Part shown: piece by piece, positions 1 through 9,382 of the stretch
Layout: every line of letters starts with the position of its first letter
Position numbering within the stretch: position 1 is the first letter of the stretch
Assembly (NCBI RefSeq): GCF_015624485.1
Contig: NZ_CP061378.1
Coordinates: forward strand, 2,914,001 to 2,978,000
Length of the DNA: 64,000 nucleotides
Source of the DNA: Bradyrhizobium genosp. L
GTDB lineage: Bacteria; Pseudomonadota; Alphaproteobacteria; Rhizobiales; Xanthobacteraceae
Reading direction: 5' to 3'
Made by a program: the position numbers and the translations under genes
Notes under the pieces: generated by a model
What the model saw: only the letters and a program-made list of their open reading frames with translations
The model's database searches: none
What the model was told of the DNA's origin: nothing

Positions 1-466
1 CCTTGCGCGCGAAGCCCATATTGGCGATGTCGTTCTTGCGCAGATTGACCTCGGCTGGGCTGCCGGCGCCTTCGACCAGCACGAGATCGGCGCGAGCCTT
101 GAGCCGCGCAAAGCTCTCCTCGACCGCGCCCATCAGCGACGGCTTCATTGCGGCATATTCCCGCGCGCGTGCGGTCGCGATCCGCTTGCCCTGCACGATG
201 ATCTGGGCGCCGACGTCGCTCTCCGGCTTCAGCAGCACCGGGTTCATGTCGGTGTGTGGCGCTGCGCCGGCGGCGAGCGCCTGCAGCGCCTGGGCACGTC
301 CGATCTCGCCACCATCGACGGTGACGGCTGCATTGTTCGACATGTTCTGCGGCTTGAACGGCAGCACGCGCAGGCCGCGTCGCGCCGCAGCGCGCGCGAG
401 GCCCGCGACGATCAGCGATTTGCCGACGTCCGAGCCTGCTCCCTGGATCATCAATGCGCGCGCCAT
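1..466 (-). CDS. cobQ: cobyric acid synthase CobQ, N-terminal part (cut by window edge)
   Basis: The first 155 residues of adenosylcobyric acid synthase are visible; the rest lies left of the window. The enzyme amidates four side chains (b, d, e, g) of adenosylcobyrinic a,c-diamide using glutamine and ATP. The N-terminus [17 protein letters not shown] is the family's deviant P-loop, and the [10 protein letters not shown] and [12 protein letters not shown] stretches are CobQ signatures. The ATG at 466 lies 11 bases after the cobO stop, so cobO and cobQ form one leftward unit. The Gln-amidotransferase domain cannot be checked here. Confidence 0.95.
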   Translation of the reverse strand, partial: MARALMIQGAGSDVGKSLIVAGLARAAARRGLRVLPFKPQNMSNNAAVTVDGGEIGRAQALQALAAGAAPHTDMNPVLLKPESDVGAQIIVQGKRIATARAREYAAMKPSLMGAVEESFARLKARADLVLVEGAGSPAEVNLRKNDIANMGFARK

Positions 467-477
467 GATGATTGTCG

Positions 478-1131
478 TCAGAACTCCACGCCCGGCTGGG
501 CTTTGATGCCGGAGCGGAACGGATGCTTCACCAGCGTCATTTCGGTGACGAGGTCGGCGATCTCGATCAGCTCATCCTTGGCGTTGCGCCCGGTAAGCAC
601 GACATGGGTCATCGGCGGCTTCGACGCCTTCAGGAAGTCGACGATTTCTGCGACCGCCAGATAATCGTAGCGCAGTGCGATGTTGATCTCGTCGAGCACG
701 ACCATGCGCAGGCTCGGATCGGAGATCAGCTCCTTGGCCTTCTCCCAGCCGGCCCGCGCCGCGGCGATGTCGCGGGCGCGGTCCTGGGTCTCCCAGGTGA
801 AACCTTCGCCCATCGCGTGGAATTGGCAGAGATCGCCGAAATGTTCCGTGAGCAGGCGGCGTTCGCCGGTATCCCAGGCGCCCTTGATGAATTGCACCAC
901 GGCGCAGGGGAAGCCATGCGCCACGCAGCGCACGATCATGCCGAACGCAGAGGAGGATTTTCCCTTTCCGGCGCCGGTATGAACGATGATCAGGCCCTTT
1001 TCGCCGCTTTTGGTCGCCATGATACGGTCGCGGGCAACCTTGATCCTGGCCATCTTGGCGGTATGGCGCGCACCGAGGGAATCTTCGGTATCGAGGGCCT
1101 CGTCGTGCGTCTCGTCTCCCTCAGAGATCAT
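478..1131 (-). CDS. cobO: cob(I)yrinic acid a,c-diamide adenosyltransferase CobO
   Basis: This 217-residue ATP:corrinoid adenosyltransferase (CobA/BtuR type) attaches the 5'-deoxyadenosyl group to reduced cobalt. The P-loop [10 protein letters not shown] is near residues 51-60, followed by the family motifs VVQFIKG and VVLDEIN. The open frame reaches a TTG at 1152, but the ATG at 1131 has AAGGAA about six bases upstream, so I start there. It is divergent from the riboswitch-led operon; only about 50 bases separate its start from the riboswitch, so its promoter must lie within or antisense to that element. It is followed by cobQ. Confidence 0.95.
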   Translation of the reverse strand: MISEGDETHDEALDTEDSLGARHTAKMARIKVARDRIMATKSGEKGLIIVHTGAGKGKSSSAFGMIVRCVAHGFPCAVVQFIKGAWDTGERRLLTEHFGDLCQFHAMGEGFTWETQDRARDIAAARAGWEKAKELISDPSLRMVVLDEINIALRYDYLAVAEIVDFLKASKPPMTHVVLTGRNAKDELIEIADLVTEMTLVKHPFRSGIKAQPGVEF

Positions 1132-1179
1132 GGCGTTCCTTCGGCTTGACAAGTTCGAGCCACGGACGAATGGTGGGTC

Positions 1180-1375
1180 CGCGTTGGTTCCTGTCCTACG
1201 ACAGGCGAAGAGGGAATGCGATAGGCCAAAACCGGAAGGCTAGGCCCGAAGCGCAGCCGCCCCCGCGACCGTGACCGGAGAGAGACCCAAAGCCACTGGT
1301 TCCAGCTGGAATCGGGAAGGCGGGGATCGAAGGCGAAAGCCTGCTCCGCAAGCCGGGAGACCTGCCAACGCAGAC
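1180..1375 (+). ncRNA. cobalamin (B12) riboswitch aptamer
   Basis: The core has the usual conserved blocks in order: GAAGCGCAGCCGCCCCCGCGAC (its centre) near 1250, GCCACTGG near 1292, GGAAGGCGGGGAT near 1315, and the B12 box AGCCGGGAGACCTGCC at 1351-1366. The 5' boundary is approximate. It precedes the DUF1636-cobW-cobN string and should repress it when adenosylcobalamin is abundant. That regulation is known for the class and is inferred here. Confidence 0.93.
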
Positions 1376-1439
1376 GTTGAGACCGGCGGACGGGGTGTTC
1401 CGCGACGGGGAACGGACCTGTCTCGACCGGTTCGTGTGC

Positions 1440-1477
1440 CTCATCGCCTCCGCTGTCAATTTAGGATGGGCGATGAG
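1440..1477 (+). promoter_or_regulatory. start-codon-sequestering hairpin (riboswitch expression platform)
   Basis: Bases 1440-1448 (CTCATCGCC) are perfectly complementary to 1469-1477 (GGCGATGAG). That second arm contains the ATG (1473-1475) of the first gene, and the AGGA ribosome site (1463-1466) lies in the loop. No T-run follows, so this looks like translational rather than transcriptional control. Direct sequence observation; the regulatory role is inferred. Confidence 0.7.
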
Positions 1478-1847
1478 CGTTACACTTCATGTCTGCATCA
1501 CGTGCAAGGCCGGCCAGACGCTGGCGGAAGGCGAGACCGCGCCCGGCGCGCGCCTGCATGCCGCGCTTGTCGAGGCCGGCATGCCCGACGACGTCGATCT
1601 GGTTCCGGTCGAATGCCTGTCCGCCTGCAACCAGGGCTGCTCGGTCGCGCTCAGCGCCCCGGGGCGGTGGTCCTATGTCTATGGACGGCTGTCGGAAGCC
1701 AATGCCAAGGACGTCATTGCTGGTGCATCCGCCTATGCCGCTGCGCCCGACGGCATCGTGCCGTGGCGCAGCCGGCCCGAGATCTTCCGCAAGCAGTCGC
1801 TTGCCCGTATTCCACCCATCGCCGTCGTGCCTGAGGCCGCTGAATGA
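1473..1847 (+). CDS. DUF1636 metal-binding protein of the cobalamin operon
   Basis: This is a 124-residue protein with a thioredoxin-like ferredoxin-type cysteine pattern: VCITCKAG (C8, C11) and later ECLSACNQGC near residues 50-60. DUF1636 proteins sit beside cobW and cobN in many alphaproteobacterial cobalamin clusters and are annotated as metal-binding proteins; no reaction is established to my knowledge. The start at 1473 is chosen because AGGA precedes it and it sits in the sequestering hairpin, rather than the upstream ATG at 1377. Its stop overlaps the cobW start (ATGA). It may help deliver or sense cobalt, or bind an Fe-S cluster; this is inference. Confidence 0.8.
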   Translation: MSVTLHVCITCKAGQTLAEGETAPGARLHAALVEAGMPDDVDLVPVECLSACNQGCSVALSAPGRWSYVYGRLSEANAKDVIAGASAYAAAPDGIVPWRSRPEIFRKQSLARIPPIAVVPEAAE

Positions 1848-2878
1848 ACACGCTGACAAAAGTCCCGGTGACGGTCGTGACCGGCTTTCTCGGATCCGGC
1901 AAGACGACGCTGATCCAGCATCTGATCCGGAACGCCAACGGCAAGAAGCTCGCGGTGCTGGTCAACGAATTCGGCAGCGAAGGCGTCGATGGCGAGATCC
2001 TGAAGTCGTGCGCCGACGATAATTGTCCGACCGAAAACATCGTCGAGCTCGCCAATGGCTGCATCTGCTGCACCGTCGCCGACGATTTCATCCCGGCGAT
2101 GGAGCAATTGCTGGCGCGCCGCGTGAGGCCCGATCACATCGTGATCGAGACATCCGGGCTCGCACTGCCGAAGCCGCTGTTGAAGGCGTTCGACTGGCCG
2201 GAGATCCGGTCGCGGATCACGGTCGATGGCGTGATCGCGCTGGCCGATGCGGCGGCCGTCGCGGCCGGCCGTTTCGCGCCGGATCCTGCCGCGGTGGATG
2301 CGCAGCGCGCGGCCGACGACAATATCGACCATGAGACGCCGCTGTCGGAGGTGTTCGAGGATCAGATCGCCTGCGCCGATATCGTGCTGCTGACCAAGGC
2401 CGATCTGGCTGGGGCCGACGGGCTCAAGGCTGCCAAAGCGGCGATCGCGGCCGAGATGCCGCGAGAGGTGCCAATGTTGCCCATCATCGATGGTGCGGTC
2501 GACGCGCGTGTGATCCTCGGCCTTGGAGCTGCGGCGGAGGACGATCTTGCAGCGCGTCCGTCTCACCATGACGGCGAAGAGGAACACGAGCACGACGATT
2601 TCAATTCCGTGGTGATCAATCTCCCCGAAATTGCTGATGTCGACGCGCTGATCGCGTCGATCAAGGGCCTGGCGCGCGAGCAGAACGTGCTGCGCGCCAA
2701 AGGCTACATCGCGGTCGAAGGCAAGCCGATGCGTCTGCTGGTGCAGTCGGTCGGCGAGCGGGTGCGGCATCAATTCGACATGCCCTGGGGCACGCGTCCC
2801 CGGCAGTCGAAGCTCGTCGTGATCGGCGAGCACGGCGATATCGATGAAGCCGCCATCAAGGCGCGTCTAGGGGTCTGA
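1844..2878 (+). CDS. cobW: CobW-type GTPase / metallochaperone
   Basis: This 344-residue COG0523 G3E GTPase has a Walker A motif GFLGSGKTT at residues 14-22, the metal-binding CICC at residues 73-76, a TKAD guanine-recognition variant, and a histidine/acid-rich stretch (HHDGEEEHEHDD) near residue 235. The CobW C-terminal domain follows. Family members bind GTP and Co/Zn; in cobalamin operons CobW is thought to supply cobalt to the CobN chelatase. It is read directly into cobN, whose ATG starts on the last base of the cobW stop codon. Confidence 0.93.
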   Translation: MNTLTKVPVTVVTGFLGSGKTTLIQHLIRNANGKKLAVLVNEFGSEGVDGEILKSCADDNCPTENIVELANGCICCTVADDFIPAMEQLLARRVRPDHIVIETSGLALPKPLLKAFDWPEIRSRITVDGVIALADAAAVAAGRFAPDPAAVDAQRAADDNIDHETPLSEVFEDQIACADIVLLTKADLAGADGLKAAKAAIAAEMPREVPMLPIIDGAVDARVILGLGAAAEDDLAARPSHHDGEEEHEHDDFNSVVINLPEIADVDALIASIKGLAREQNVLRAKGYIAVEGKPMRLLVQSVGERVRHQFDMPWGTRPRQSKLVVIGEHGDIDEAAIKARLGV

Positions 2879-5800
2879 TGCACGTCGTTTTCCGCGAGAG
2901 CCGCGGTCTCGAGGAGACCGCGACACCAAGGGACATCGGCCAGGATCCGGCCGATCTCGTGATGCTCTCGTTCTCCGACAGCGACCTGGCGGCGTTCGCG
3001 GCCGGCTGGCGGCGTGGCCGGAGCTCGCTGCCGTCGCTGCGGCTTGCCAATCTCGCGGAGCTGCGCCATCCGCTCTCGGTCGACACCTATGTCGAGCGAA
3101 CCTTGTCGCCGCAGGCGCGCGGCATCCTGGTGCGGCTGATCGGCGGGGAGCCGTATTGGTCATACGGGCTTGCAGCCATGCATCGGCTGGCGAGGGAGCG
3201 CGGCATCGCGCTGGTGGTGCTGCCGGCCGACGGCCGCGACGATCCGCGGCTCGATGAATTCTCGACGCTGCCGGTCTCGACGCTGCGGCGGCTGAAGCTG
3301 CTGTGCGACAAGGGCGGACCCGTTGCGGCGCAGGCCGTGATCGCGCAACTGGCGCTGGCGTCTGGACTCTATGCCGGGCCAGTCACCGGCGAGATCGATC
3401 TCCCCGAGATTGGTTGCTACGATGCACGGCTCGGCGTTGTCGCCGCGCTGCCGGCGCCGGACACACGGCCGCGGGCGCTGGTGACCTTCTATCGCTCCTA
3501 TCTCACCGCCGGCGATATGGCGCCCGTCGATGCGCTGATCGAAGCGCTGCGGCAGCAGGGCTTTGCTGCGCACGGCGTGTTCGTCACGTCGCTGAAGGCG
3601 CCGGGGGTACGGGATTGGCTGCACGAACAATTCGCGCAATGTCCGCCTGCCGCCATCGTCAATGCGACCGCGTTCTCCGCCGTCGGCGATGACGGCACCA
3701 CGCCGTTCGATGCGGTAGCGTGCCCGGTGTTCCAGGTCGCGTTGTCGACGGCGAAGCGCGAAGACTGGGCGGAGTCGCTGCGCGGTCTCGCACCCGGCGA
3801 TCTGGCGATGCATGTGGTGCTGCCGGAGGTCGACGGCCGGCTGTTTGCGGGTGTCGTCAGCTTCAAGTCGGCAGCCGAGCGTGATCCCGATCTGCAATTC
3901 GCGCATCTGGCACATCGGCCGGACGCCGAGCGGGTCGCCGCCGTGGCCGCGCGCGTCGCGGCCTGGCACCGGCTCGCGACTAAGCCGGCGCATGACAAGC
4001 AACTCGCGATCGTGCTGTCGAACTATCCGGGTCGCCCGCACCAGATCGCGCATGCCGTCGGTCTCGATGCGCTCGCCTCGGTCGAGGCTGTGCTCGCCGA
4101 GCTTGCCGCCGCCGGTTTCGACGTCGAGGCAGTCGAGATGCTCGGCGATGTTCTCTTGCGCGAGACATTAACATGGAGCGTCGCCGACTATCGCGTGGCG
4201 GCTTCCAGCCTGTCGCAGCAGTTGCAAGACGATCTCGCGCGCGCCTGGGGCGCGCCGAAGGATGATCCCGACTGTCGCGACGGCGCGTTTCATTTCGCGG
4301 CGATCCGGAGCGGCAAGTCGATCATCGCGGTTCAGCCCGAGCGCGGCGAGATCGGTCACCGCGATGCTGACTATCACGATCTCTCGCGCACGCCGCGCCA
4401 TGCCTATGTCGCGTTCCATCTGTGGCTCCGGCAGCAGGGCATCGACGCCGTCGTGCACATGGGCGCGCATGGCACGCTCGAATGGCTGCCCGGCAAGTCG
4501 GTTGCGCTGTCGGCTTCGTGCTGGCCGGAAGCATTGATCGCCGATCTGCCTGTCATCTATCCCTTCATCGTCAACGATCCCGGCGAGGCGGCACAGGCCA
4601 AGCGGCGGATCGGCGCGGTGACGATCGGCCATCTGCCGCCGCCGTTGGCGCAGGCCGCGGTGCCGGAGGGCCTACGCCGGCTCGAACAGTTGCTCGACGA
4701 ATATTCGACCGCCGACGGGCTCGATCCGGCGCGACGCCAGCGCCTGATCGCGGCGATCCGCGACGAAGCACGGCTGGCCGGGCTGGAAGACGATCTCGGC
4801 CTGGCCGCATCGGTCGCTGCGGCGGAGGCCATTCCGCAGATCGACCGCTTCGTCTGCGATCTCAAGGAGAGCCAGTTTGGCGACGGCCTGCATGTGTTCG
4901 GGCAGGGCGCTTGCGGCGAAGCCGAGACGCGCGCACTGCTTGACGCGCTCGCTGGACGGCGCGTCGCGCCGGGACCTGCGGGTTCGCCCTATCGTGGGCG
5001 GAGCGACGTGCTGCCGACCGGGCGCAATCTGTTTGCCGTCGATCCGCGCGCCGTGCCGACACCGTCGGCGCATGCGCAGGGCGTCAAGCTCGCCGAAGAG
5101 CTGCTGCGCCGCCATTTGCAGGACCACGGCGACTGGCCGAAAGGGCTCGTCGTCGACCTCTGGGGCTCCTCGACGATGCGCACGGCCGGGGAGGACTTTG
5201 CGATGGCCCTGCATCTTGCCGGTATCGCGCCGCGCTGGGATCACGGTTCGGGCCGGGTGTCGGGTTACGACATCATCGCGCCCGCGGAACTCGGCCGTCC
5301 GCGCATCGACGTCACGCTGCGCGTATCGGGCCTGTTCCGCGACGTCTTTTCGGGGCTTGCCCAGTTGTTCGAGGCGGCCGCCGAGGCGCTGTCTGCGCGC
5401 AGCGACGAAGCTGATGAGAACCCCTACATGCAGCGGATCGCGCGCGTGTTTGGTCCTCGGCCCGGACACTATGGTGCCGGCATCGCCGCGATACCCGACG
5501 AGTTCACGCAGGATTCGCGTGAGGCGGCCGGCGAAGCCTGGCTCTCGGCATCCTCCTGGTCCCTTGCGTCTGACGGCGAGATGCGGCCCGACCGCGCCGG
5601 GATTGAAGCACGGCTCGCGACGGCGGACAGTTTTGTGCATACCCAGGATTTGCCGGAGACCGACCTGCTGCTGGCAGCCGACTACGCCGCCCACGAGGCC
5701 GGTGTTGCGGCGGCAGCGGCGCGCCTCGGCACCAAGGCGCCATCGCTCTATCACCTCGATTCGACACGGCCGGATCAGCCGCATGCCCGCTCGCTGACCG

Positions 5801-6129
5801 AGGAGATCTCGCGGGTGGTGCGTGCCCGCGCCGCCAATCCAGCGTGGATCGCGGGCATGATGCGCCACGGCTTTCGTGGCGCCGCGGAGATCACGGCAAC
5901 GCTCGAGCACATGGCGGCGTTCGCGCATCTTGCCGGCACGGTACCGCCGCATCTGTTCGACCTCTATTACGATGCGACGCTCGGCGACAGCGAGGTTCGC
6001 GCCTTCATGGCGCGCGAGAATCCGGCTGCATTGGCCGCGATCGAAACCTGCTTCACCCGGCTGCACGAGGCGTCGCTGTGGAAGACGCGGCGCAATTCGA
6101 TCGCGGCGGCACTGCAGGAGGCCTCATGA
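2878..6129 (+). CDS. cobN: cobaltochelatase large subunit CobN
   Basis: The 1083-residue CobN subunit inserts Co2+ into hydrogenobyrinic acid a,c-diamide together with the AAA+ CobS/CobT pair, which is not in this window. The CobN/BchH-type magnesium/cobalt chelatase signature HMGAHGTLEWLPGKS lies near residue 527. The protein is somewhat shorter than the 1275-residue Pseudomonas denitrificans enzyme as I remember it, but the frame is intact and the conserved C-terminal part is present. It overlaps cobW by one base and cobG by four (ATGA). Confidence 0.95.
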   Translation: MHVVFRESRGLEETATPRDIGQDPADLVMLSFSDSDLAAFAAGWRRGRSSLPSLRLANLAELRHPLSVDTYVERTLSPQARGILVRLIGGEPYWSYGLAAMHRLARERGIALVVLPADGRDDPRLDEFSTLPVSTLRRLKLLCDKGGPVAAQAVIAQLALASGLYAGPVTGEIDLPEIGCYDARLGVVAALPAPDTRPRALVTFYRSYLTAGDMAPVDALIEALRQQGFAAHGVFVTSLKAPGVRDWLHEQFAQCPPAAIVNATAFSAVGDDGTTPFDAVACPVFQVALSTAKREDWAESLRGLAPGDLAMHVVLPEVDGRLFAGVVSFKSAAERDPDLQFAHLAHRPDAERVAAVAARVAAWHRLATKPAHDKQLAIVLSNYPGRPHQIAHAVGLDALASVEAVLAELAAAGFDVEAVEMLGDVLLRETLTWSVADYRVAASSLSQQLQDDLARAWGAPKDDPDCRDGAFHFAAIRSGKSIIAVQPERGEIGHRDADYHDLSRTPRHAYVAFHLWLRQQGIDAVVHMGAHGTLEWLPGKSVALSASCWPEALIADLPVIYPFIVNDPGEAAQAKRRIGAVTIGHLPPPLAQAAVPEGLRRLEQLLDEYSTADGLDPARRQRLIAAIRDEARLAGLEDDLGLAASVAAAEAIPQIDRFVCDLKESQFGDGLHVFGQGACGEAETRALLDALAGRRVAPGPAGSPYRGRSDVLPTGRNLFAVDPRAVPTPSAHAQGVKLAEELLRRHLQDHGDWPKGLVVDLWGSSTMRTAGEDFAMALHLAGIAPRWDHGSGRVSGYDIIAPAELGRPRIDVTLRVSGLFRDVFSGLAQLFEAAAEALSARSDEADENPYMQRIARVFGPRPGHYGAGIAAIPDEFTQDSREAAGEAWLSASSWSLASDGEMRPDRAGIEARLATADSFVHTQDLPETDLLLAADYAAHEAGVAAAAARLGTKAPSLYHLDSTRPDQPHARSLTEEISRVVRARAANPAWIAGMMRHGFRGAAEITATLEHMAAFAHLAGTVPPHLFDLYYDATLGDSEVRAFMARENPAALAAIETCFTRLHEASLWKTRRNSIAAALQEAS

Positions 6130-7289
6130 GCGCGGTCGCGATCAAGGGCTGGTGTCCCGGCGCGCTGCGGCCGATGCCGTCGGGCGACGGGCTCGTGGTG
6201 CGCATCCGCCCGCGCGGCGGACGGTTGGATGCGGCGCAAGCGGCTGGGATCGCCGACCTTGCGGGACGATACGGCAACGGCCTGATCGATCTGACTAGCC
6301 GCGCCAATCTGCAGATCCGCGGTGTCACCGATCAAAGCTTCCCGCCGCTGAGCGATGGCCTCGCACTGCTCGGATTGCTCGACCCGGATGAGCGGACCGA
6401 GGCGCGCCGCAACATCCTGGTGACGCCGTTCTGGGCCGACGGCGATGACACCGCGCCGCTCGCGGCCGAACTCGAGCTTGGTCTGGCGAATTTTCCGTTC
6501 GACCTTCCGACCAAGTTCGGCTTTGCGATCGACGACGGCCGTGAGCGGGTGCTGGCGGGCAATTCCGCGGATATCAGGATCGAGCGCGACCGCGACGGAA
6601 AGCTACTGGTGCGCGCCGATGGCGCGAGGCGCGGCCGTTCAGTCACGCGCAGCGAGGCCGTGCAGGTCGCGCTTGCTTTGGCCGAATGGTTCGTCGCGTC
6701 CGACGGCGACAACGGCGAGCGGAAGCGGATGGCAGCCAGTCTGGCCGCCGGTACGCACCAGCCGAAGTCGCTGCAAGGCGATGCCGAGCCCGCGCCACAG
6801 GCCGCCGATCCGGTTCCAGGCCTGTGTGCGCTCGGCGCGATCGTTGGGGTCGCGTTCGGGCAATTGCCATACCGGACGCTCAGCCATCTCGCCGCGTCCG
6901 CGCAGGCACTGCGCGTGACGCCGTGGCGGATGCTGCTGGCCGAGGGGTTGCGCGAGATGCCCCGCGATGCCGATCTCATCACGCGCGCCGATGATCCGGC
7001 GCTCCGCGTCGTTGCCTGCAGTGGCGCGCCGCGCTGCGGTGAGGCGTTTGCCGACACGCGCGCGCTGGCGTCGCGACTGGCGCCGCTCATCCCGCAAGAT
7101 GCCCGGCTTCACGTCTCCGGCTGCGGCAAAGGCTGCGCGCATGCCGGTCCGGCCGACATCACGCTGGTTGCGACGCGCGAGGGATTTGAACTGATCCGCG
7201 GCGGGTCGACCCGCGATGCGCCGGCCATGCGTGGATTGACTGCTGCCGGCCTCATCGCAGATCCTGCCGCGCTGGCGGGAGGCCGCTGA
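6126..7289 (+). CDS. cobG: precorrin-3B synthase CobG
   Basis: This 387-residue member of the nitrite/sulfite reductase family hydroxylates C20 and forms the gamma-lactone of precorrin-3A with O2. The N-terminal ferredoxin-like half contains TSRANLQIRG, and the C-terminal half carries the 4Fe-4S cysteines in CSGAPRCGEAF and SGCGKGCAH. Its presence marks the aerobic pathway. The ATG at 6126 overlaps the cobN stop; in-frame upstream codons are CobN antiframe and carry no CobG-like sequence. The last base of its stop begins cobH. Confidence 0.94.
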   Translation: MSAVAIKGWCPGALRPMPSGDGLVVRIRPRGGRLDAAQAAGIADLAGRYGNGLIDLTSRANLQIRGVTDQSFPPLSDGLALLGLLDPDERTEARRNILVTPFWADGDDTAPLAAELELGLANFPFDLPTKFGFAIDDGRERVLAGNSADIRIERDRDGKLLVRADGARRGRSVTRSEAVQVALALAEWFVASDGDNGERKRMAASLAAGTHQPKSLQGDAEPAPQAADPVPGLCALGAIVGVAFGQLPYRTLSHLAASAQALRVTPWRMLLAEGLREMPRDADLITRADDPALRVVACSGAPRCGEAFADTRALASRLAPLIPQDARLHVSGCGKGCAHAGPADITLVATREGFELIRGGSTRDAPAMRGLTAAGLIADPAALAGGR

Positions 7290-7918
7290 TGCCGCACAGC
7301 TACGAGACCGACGGTGCGGCGATCTATCGGCAGTCCTTTGCGACCATCCGCGCGGAGGCCGATCTGGCGCGCTTCACACCCGACGAAGAGCCGGTGGTGG
7401 TGCGCATGATCCATGCCGCGGGCATGATCGGACTCGAAGCGCAGATTCGCTTTACCCCGGGCATGGCAGCCTTCGCGCGCGCGGCCTTGCAGAACGGCGC
7501 GCCGATCCTCTGCGACGCGCGGATGGTGTCGGAGGGAATTACGCGTGCGCGGCTGCCGGCCGGCAACGCCGTGATCTGCACGCTCGGCGATCCCGCGGTG
7601 CCTGTGCTTGCGCAATCGATGCGCAACACGCGCTCTGCGGCGGCGCTCGAGCTGTGGCGGCCGCATCTTGACGGTGCGATCGTCGCCGTCGGCAATGCAC
7701 CGACCGCGCTGTTTCATCTGCTCAACATGCTGGAAGACCGCGACTGCCCGCGGCCGGCGGCGATCATCGGCTGTCCGGTCGGCTTCGTCGGCGCCGCCGA
7801 GTCCAAGGCCGCCTTGATGGCCGATCCGCCGGCGCCGGCGCTGACGGTCGCGGGACGTCTCGGCGGTTCGGCGATCACGGTCGCGGCGGTCAATGCGCTC
7901 GCGAGCCGGAGCGAATAG
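7289..7918 (+). CDS. cobH: precorrin-8X methylmutase CobH
   Basis: A 209-residue CobH/CbiC mutase that moves the C11 methyl to C12, giving hydrogenobyrinic acid. The catalytic histidine is in RMIHAAGMIG (His42), corresponding to the His43 region of the Pseudomonas denitrificans enzyme. The conserved C-terminal motif GCPVGFVGAAESK binds the substrate acid groups. Its start shares one base with the cobG stop, and cobI begins immediately after. Confidence 0.96.
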   Translation: MPHSYETDGAAIYRQSFATIRAEADLARFTPDEEPVVVRMIHAAGMIGLEAQIRFTPGMAAFARAALQNGAPILCDARMVSEGITRARLPAGNAVICTLGDPAVPVLAQSMRNTRSAAALELWRPHLDGAIVAVGNAPTALFHLLNMLEDRDCPRPAAIIGCPVGFVGAAESKAALMADPPAPALTVAGRLGGSAITVAAVNALASRSE

Positions 7919-7919
7919 G

Positions 7920-8651
7920 ATGGGACGCATCATCTGCTGCGGCCTCGGCCCAGGTGATTCCGACCTGATGAGCGTACGGGCCGATCGCATCGTGCGCGCC
8001 GCCAAGCACGTCGCTTATTTCCGCAAGAAGGGCCAGCCGGGACAGGCGCGCCGCATCGTCGAAGGCTTGCTCGCCGCCGATGTCAGCGAATACCCGATGG
8101 AATATCCCGTCACAACGGAGATCGCGTTCGACAGCCCCGAATATGCGCGGCTGCTCGGAAGCTTCTATGACGAATGGGCCGAGCGGCTGGCGCGGCTTGC
8201 GGGCGCGATCGACGTCATCGTGCTCTGCGAGGGCGATCCCTATTTCTACGGCTCGTTCATGCACCTGCACGCGCGCCTGCAGGGGCGCGTCGCGCTCGAG
8301 GTGGTCGCCGGCATTCCGGGCATGGTCGGCTGCTGGAATGCGGTCGGCCAGCCGATTGCGCTCGGCGACGACGTGACGACCGTGCTGATGGGCACGCTGC
8401 CGGAAGCCGAGCTCGCCCAGCGGATGCGCACGACAGACGCGCTCGTCGTCATGAAGACCGGGCGTAACCTGCCCAAGATCCGCCGCGCGCTGGCGTCCGC
8501 CGGACGGCTCGATGCTGCCTGGCTGGTCGAGCGCGGCACCATGCCGGATCAGCGCGTCGCCCGGCTTGCCGATCTCGGCGACGCCGATGCGCCGTATTTT
8601 GCGATCGTGCTGGTGCACGGGCAGGGGCGACGCAGGGAGACGGGCGAATGA
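7920..8651 (+). CDS. cobI: precorrin-2 C20-methyltransferase CobI
   Basis: The 243-residue SAM-dependent tetrapyrrole methylase makes precorrin-3A. The N-terminal CGLGPGDSDLMSVRA, the VLCEGDPYFYGSFM motif and the VAGIPGMVG loop are typical of CobI/CbiL. I start at the ATG at 7920, two bases after the cobH stop and directly before the GxGPGD motif, rather than at the in-frame upstream codon at 7893. Four-base overlap with cobJ. Confidence 0.95.
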   Translation: MGRIICCGLGPGDSDLMSVRADRIVRAAKHVAYFRKKGQPGQARRIVEGLLAADVSEYPMEYPVTTEIAFDSPEYARLLGSFYDEWAERLARLAGAIDVIVLCEGDPYFYGSFMHLHARLQGRVALEVVAGIPGMVGCWNAVGQPIALGDDVTTVLMGTLPEAELAQRMRTTDALVVMKTGRNLPKIRRALASAGRLDAAWLVERGTMPDQRVARLADLGDADAPYFAIVLVHGQGRRRETGE

Positions 8652-9382
8652 CGGGCACGCTGGCCATCGCAGGCCTTGGGCCGGGCGATGAGGCGTTGAT
8701 CACGCCGGAGGTCTCGCGCGCGCTCGCGGCTGCGACCGACATCGTCGGCTATGCGCCCTATGTCGCGCGCGTGCCGCCGCGCGACGGGCTGACGCTGCAT
8801 CCGTCTGACAATCGCGTCGAGCTGCAGCGTGCCGGCGAGGCGCTGCGGCTGGCCTCGGAAGGGCGGCACGTCGTTGTGGTCTCCTCGGGCGACCCCGGCG
8901 TGTTCGCGATGGCGTCGGCGGTGTTCGAAGCGCTTGAACAAACGCCCCAATGGTGCGACCTGCCGATTCGCGTCCTGCCCGGCGTCACGGCCATGCTGGC
9001 GGCGGCAGCGAGCGCCGGCGCGCCGCTCGGCCATGATTTCTGCGCGATCAACCTCTCCGACAACCTGAAGCCATGGCCGGTGATCGAGCAGCGGCTGCGG
9101 CTCGCAGCGCAAGCCGACTTCGCGATCGCGATGTACAATCCGCGCTCGGCCAGCCGGCCCGACGGCTTCGGTCGCGTGCTCGAGATCCTGCGCGAGGCGG
9201 GCTGCGGCGAGCGCATCGTGATCTTCGCGCGCGCGGTCTCGACACGAGAGCAGCGGATCGAGGCGGTCACGCTGCGTGACGCGACCCCCGGGATGGCCGA
9301 CATGCGGACGCTCGTGATCGTGTGCAATTCGGCGACGCGGCAAGTCGGCCGCTGGGTCTATGCGCCGAGGCAGGTCCGATGA
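8648..9382 (+). CDS. cobJ: precorrin-3B C17-methyltransferase CobJ
   Basis: This 244-residue TP-methylase drives ring contraction to precorrin-4. It shows the family motifs AGLGPGDEALITPE, SSGDPGVFAMAS and MYNPRSASRPDG. The ATG overlaps the cobI stop. Its 3' end overlaps the convergent cobK gene by 25 bases (9358-9382), so the two transcripts are complementary there. Confidence 0.95.
   Translation: MTGTLAIAGLGPGDEALITPEVSRALAAATDIVGYAPYVARVPPRDGLTLHPSDNRVELQRAGEALRLASEGRHVVVVSSGDPGVFAMASAVFEALEQTPQWCDLPIRVLPGVTAMLAAAASAGAPLGHDFCAINLSDNLKPWPVIEQRLRLAAQADFAIAMYNPRSASRPDGFGRVLEILREAGCGERIVIFARAVSTREQRIEAVTLRDATPGMADMRTLVIVCNSATRQVGRWVYAPRQVR

Noticed and set aside
4672..6066. A 464-codon minus-strand frame inside cobN
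   Set aside because: Complete overlap with a well-supported CobN; the composition is the Arg/Gly-rich pattern typical of antisense frames.
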